Notes under the pieces: model-generated
What the model was told of the DNA's origin: nothing
Databases searched by the model: none
The model's input: only the letters and a program-made list of their open reading frames with translations
Part shown: in pieces, positions 14,610 to 16,847 of the stretch
Position numbering within the stretch: the stretch's first letter is position 1
Layout of the letters: each line of letters starts with the position of its first letter
Program-made: the position numbers and the translations under genes
Source of the DNA: an uncultured Caulobacter sp.
GTDB lineage: Bacteria; Pseudomonadota; Alphaproteobacteria; Caulobacterales; Caulobacteraceae
Assembly: GCA_937991555.1 (NCBI GenBank)
Contig: CALKHU010000235.1
Coordinates: 1-16,847, forward strand
DNA length: 16,847 nt
Direction: 5' to 3'

Positions 14610-15061
14610 TCAGGCGCGCGGTGCTGGTGCTGGCGGCGGTGGGGTGCATGGCCGCCGCCTCCGATCCGTCCGAACGGCTGCCCGATCCCGCCCAGGAGGC
14701 GCGGGCGCGGGAGATTTTCCGCGAGGTGCGCTGCCTGGTCTGCCAGAACGAGTCGATCGACGATTCCGACGCCGACCTGGCGCAGGACCTGCGGAGGGTC
14801 GTGCGCGAGCAGGTGGCGGCCGGGAAGGACGAGGCCGAGGTGAAGGCGTTCCTCACCGACCGCTACGGCGAGTACGTCCTGCTGCGGCCGTCGTTCAGCG
14901 CCGGCAACGCCGCGCTGTGGCTGGCGCCGTTCGTCGCCGCCCTGGCCGGGTTGGCCTTCCTGGCCTGGCGCGTGCGCCGCCCCCAGCCGGCGGACAGCCT
15001 GACCGCCGAGGAAGAGGCGAGGCTCGCCGCACTCCTCGACTCCGACAGGGACGCGACCTGA
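14606..15061 (+). CDS. ccmH: Thiol-disulfide protein CcmH (CycL)
   Basis: This 151-residue protein is CcmH, which reduces or presents the cysteines of apocytochrome c for haem ligation. An N-terminal export segment (1-18) precedes the periplasmic helical domain, with the redox motif RCLVC (Cys43 and Cys46) in VRCLVCQNESIDDSDADLA. The conserved FLTDRYGEYVLLRP stretch lies at about 82-95. A C-terminal membrane anchor lies at about 104-120, followed by a short charged cytoplasmic tail. This is the short, single-domain form, consistent with a separate CcmI. It starts at an ATG overlapping the ccmF stop (ATGA), completing a fully coupled operon. No ccmG (thioredoxin-like reductant) follows; it is presumably elsewhere, as in other alphaproteobacteria. 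Confidence 0.95.
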   Translation: MIRRAVLVLAAVGCMAAASDPSERLPDPAQEARAREIFREVRCLVCQNESIDDSDADLAQDLRRVVREQVAAGKDEAEVKAFLTDRYGEYVLLRPSFSAGNAALWLAPFVAALAGLAFLAWRVRRPQPADSLTAEEEARLAALLDSDRDAT

Positions 15062-15119
15062 CGTGCAGGGAGTGGCCTTGCCCTAGAAACGCCATCGTGA
15101 GTGACGGAAAGATAACTTG

Positions 15120-15137
15120 AGGGCCCGCGGGCTCTTT
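15120..15137 (+). terminator. GC hairpin after the ccm operon, weak terminator candidate
   Basis: AGGGCC-CGCG-GGCTCT forms a 6-bp stem (one G-U pair) with a 4-base loop, followed by only TT. It lies 58 bases after the ccmH stop and before degP. It could end the ccm transcript or simply sit in the degP leader. The 133-base gap also holds a second small inverted repeat, CCCGCC-CT-GGCGGG, at 15163-15176. I see no convincing -35/-10 pair for degP. Confidence 0.3.
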
Positions 15138-15194
15138 GGCATCGAACGACGGTATTTCATTGCCCGCCCTGGCGGGGACAGGAACGGAAGACAG

Positions 15195-16766
<1,572 letters not shown>

Positions 16767-16795
16767 GCGCACAAGGCCGCGATCCGGCTGCATGG

Positions 16796-16825
16796 CGCGC
16801 CGGTCCGCACCCGCGGACCGGCGCG
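16796..16825 (+). terminator. Strong 13-bp hairpin after degP
   Basis: CGCGCCGGTCCGC and GCGGACCGGCGCG pair perfectly across an ACCC loop, starting 30 bases after the degP stop. There is no T-run (TCGTCGTGTC follows), but GC-rich genomes often use such hairpins as terminators or mRNA 3' end stabilisers. A run of eight G residues follows at 16836-16843, close to the window end. Confidence 0.65.
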
Positions 16826-16847
16826 TCGTCGTGTCGGGGGGGGCGGG

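Noticed and set aside
15116..15144. Possible heat-shock promoter (CTTGAGG ... GGCATCG) upstream of degP
   Set aside because: Only the -35-like CTTGA part fits; the -10 half matches poorly and overlaps the hairpin. Not strong enough to list as a feature.
15117..15194. TTG at 15117 as the degP start
   Set aside because: It would put a 26-residue non-hydrophobic stretch before the signal peptide; ATG 15195 has a ribosome-binding sequence and gives a normal signal peptide.

Overview
The window is about 16.8 kb of very GC-rich DNA, densely packed with genes, almost all on the + strand. It looks like the chromosome of an alphaproteobacterium, most likely in the Caulobacterales (Caulobacter/Phenylobacterium-like). 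The reasons are the last four genes of a Rhodobacter/Caulobacter-type gene transfer agent (GTA) tail, the alphaproteobacterial gene order ccmI-ccmE-ccmF-ccmH followed by degP, and codon use of a genome near 70% GC. The genus is an inference. There is no tRNA, rRNA, insertion sequence or CRISPR array, and no gene-free stretch longer than about 135 bases.

Layout. (1) 30-482, - strand: a small DUF805 membrane protein. (2) 553-5953, +: four tightly coupled genes matching GTA genes g12 (distal tail, DUF2460), g13 (hub, DUF2163), g14 (NlpC/P60 peptidase) and g15 (large TIM-barrel 'megatron'). The tape-measure gene g11, expected just before g12, is absent; the divergent DUF805 gene sits there. The hub protein is unusually short but keeps four cysteines that can hold a metal cluster. 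(3) 6011-6958: a CbpA-type DnaJ co-chaperone. (4) 7050-9594: a three-gene signalling operon of an exported PepSY protein, an OmpR/PhoP-family response regulator and a PhoQ/FeuQ-like histidine kinase. It is preceded by a perfect tandem 11-bp repeat that looks like the regulator's own operator and an apparently leaderless start. (5) About 9674-11014: a 446-residue soluble protein that I do not recognise, with a CtrA-like (or response-regulator-like) box and a hairpin in front of it. (6) 11064-15061: ccmI, ccmE, ccmF and ccmH, all overlapping at their ends, for the haem delivery and ligation steps of c-type cytochrome maturation. (7) 15195-16766: a DegP/HtrA periplasmic serine protease, followed by a strong 13-bp hairpin that probably ends transcription.

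How they fit together. The GTA block makes the tail tip that contacts and penetrates a recipient cell envelope. The rest is an envelope module: a signalling system with a periplasmic accessory protein, the cytochrome c maturation machinery, and a periplasmic quality-control protease. The order ccmIEFH-degP, with a two-component system nearby, recalls rhizobial cycHJKL-degP loci. The least explained items are the compact hub protein, the split GTA cluster, the repeat in front of the PepSY gene and the unknown 446-residue gene.
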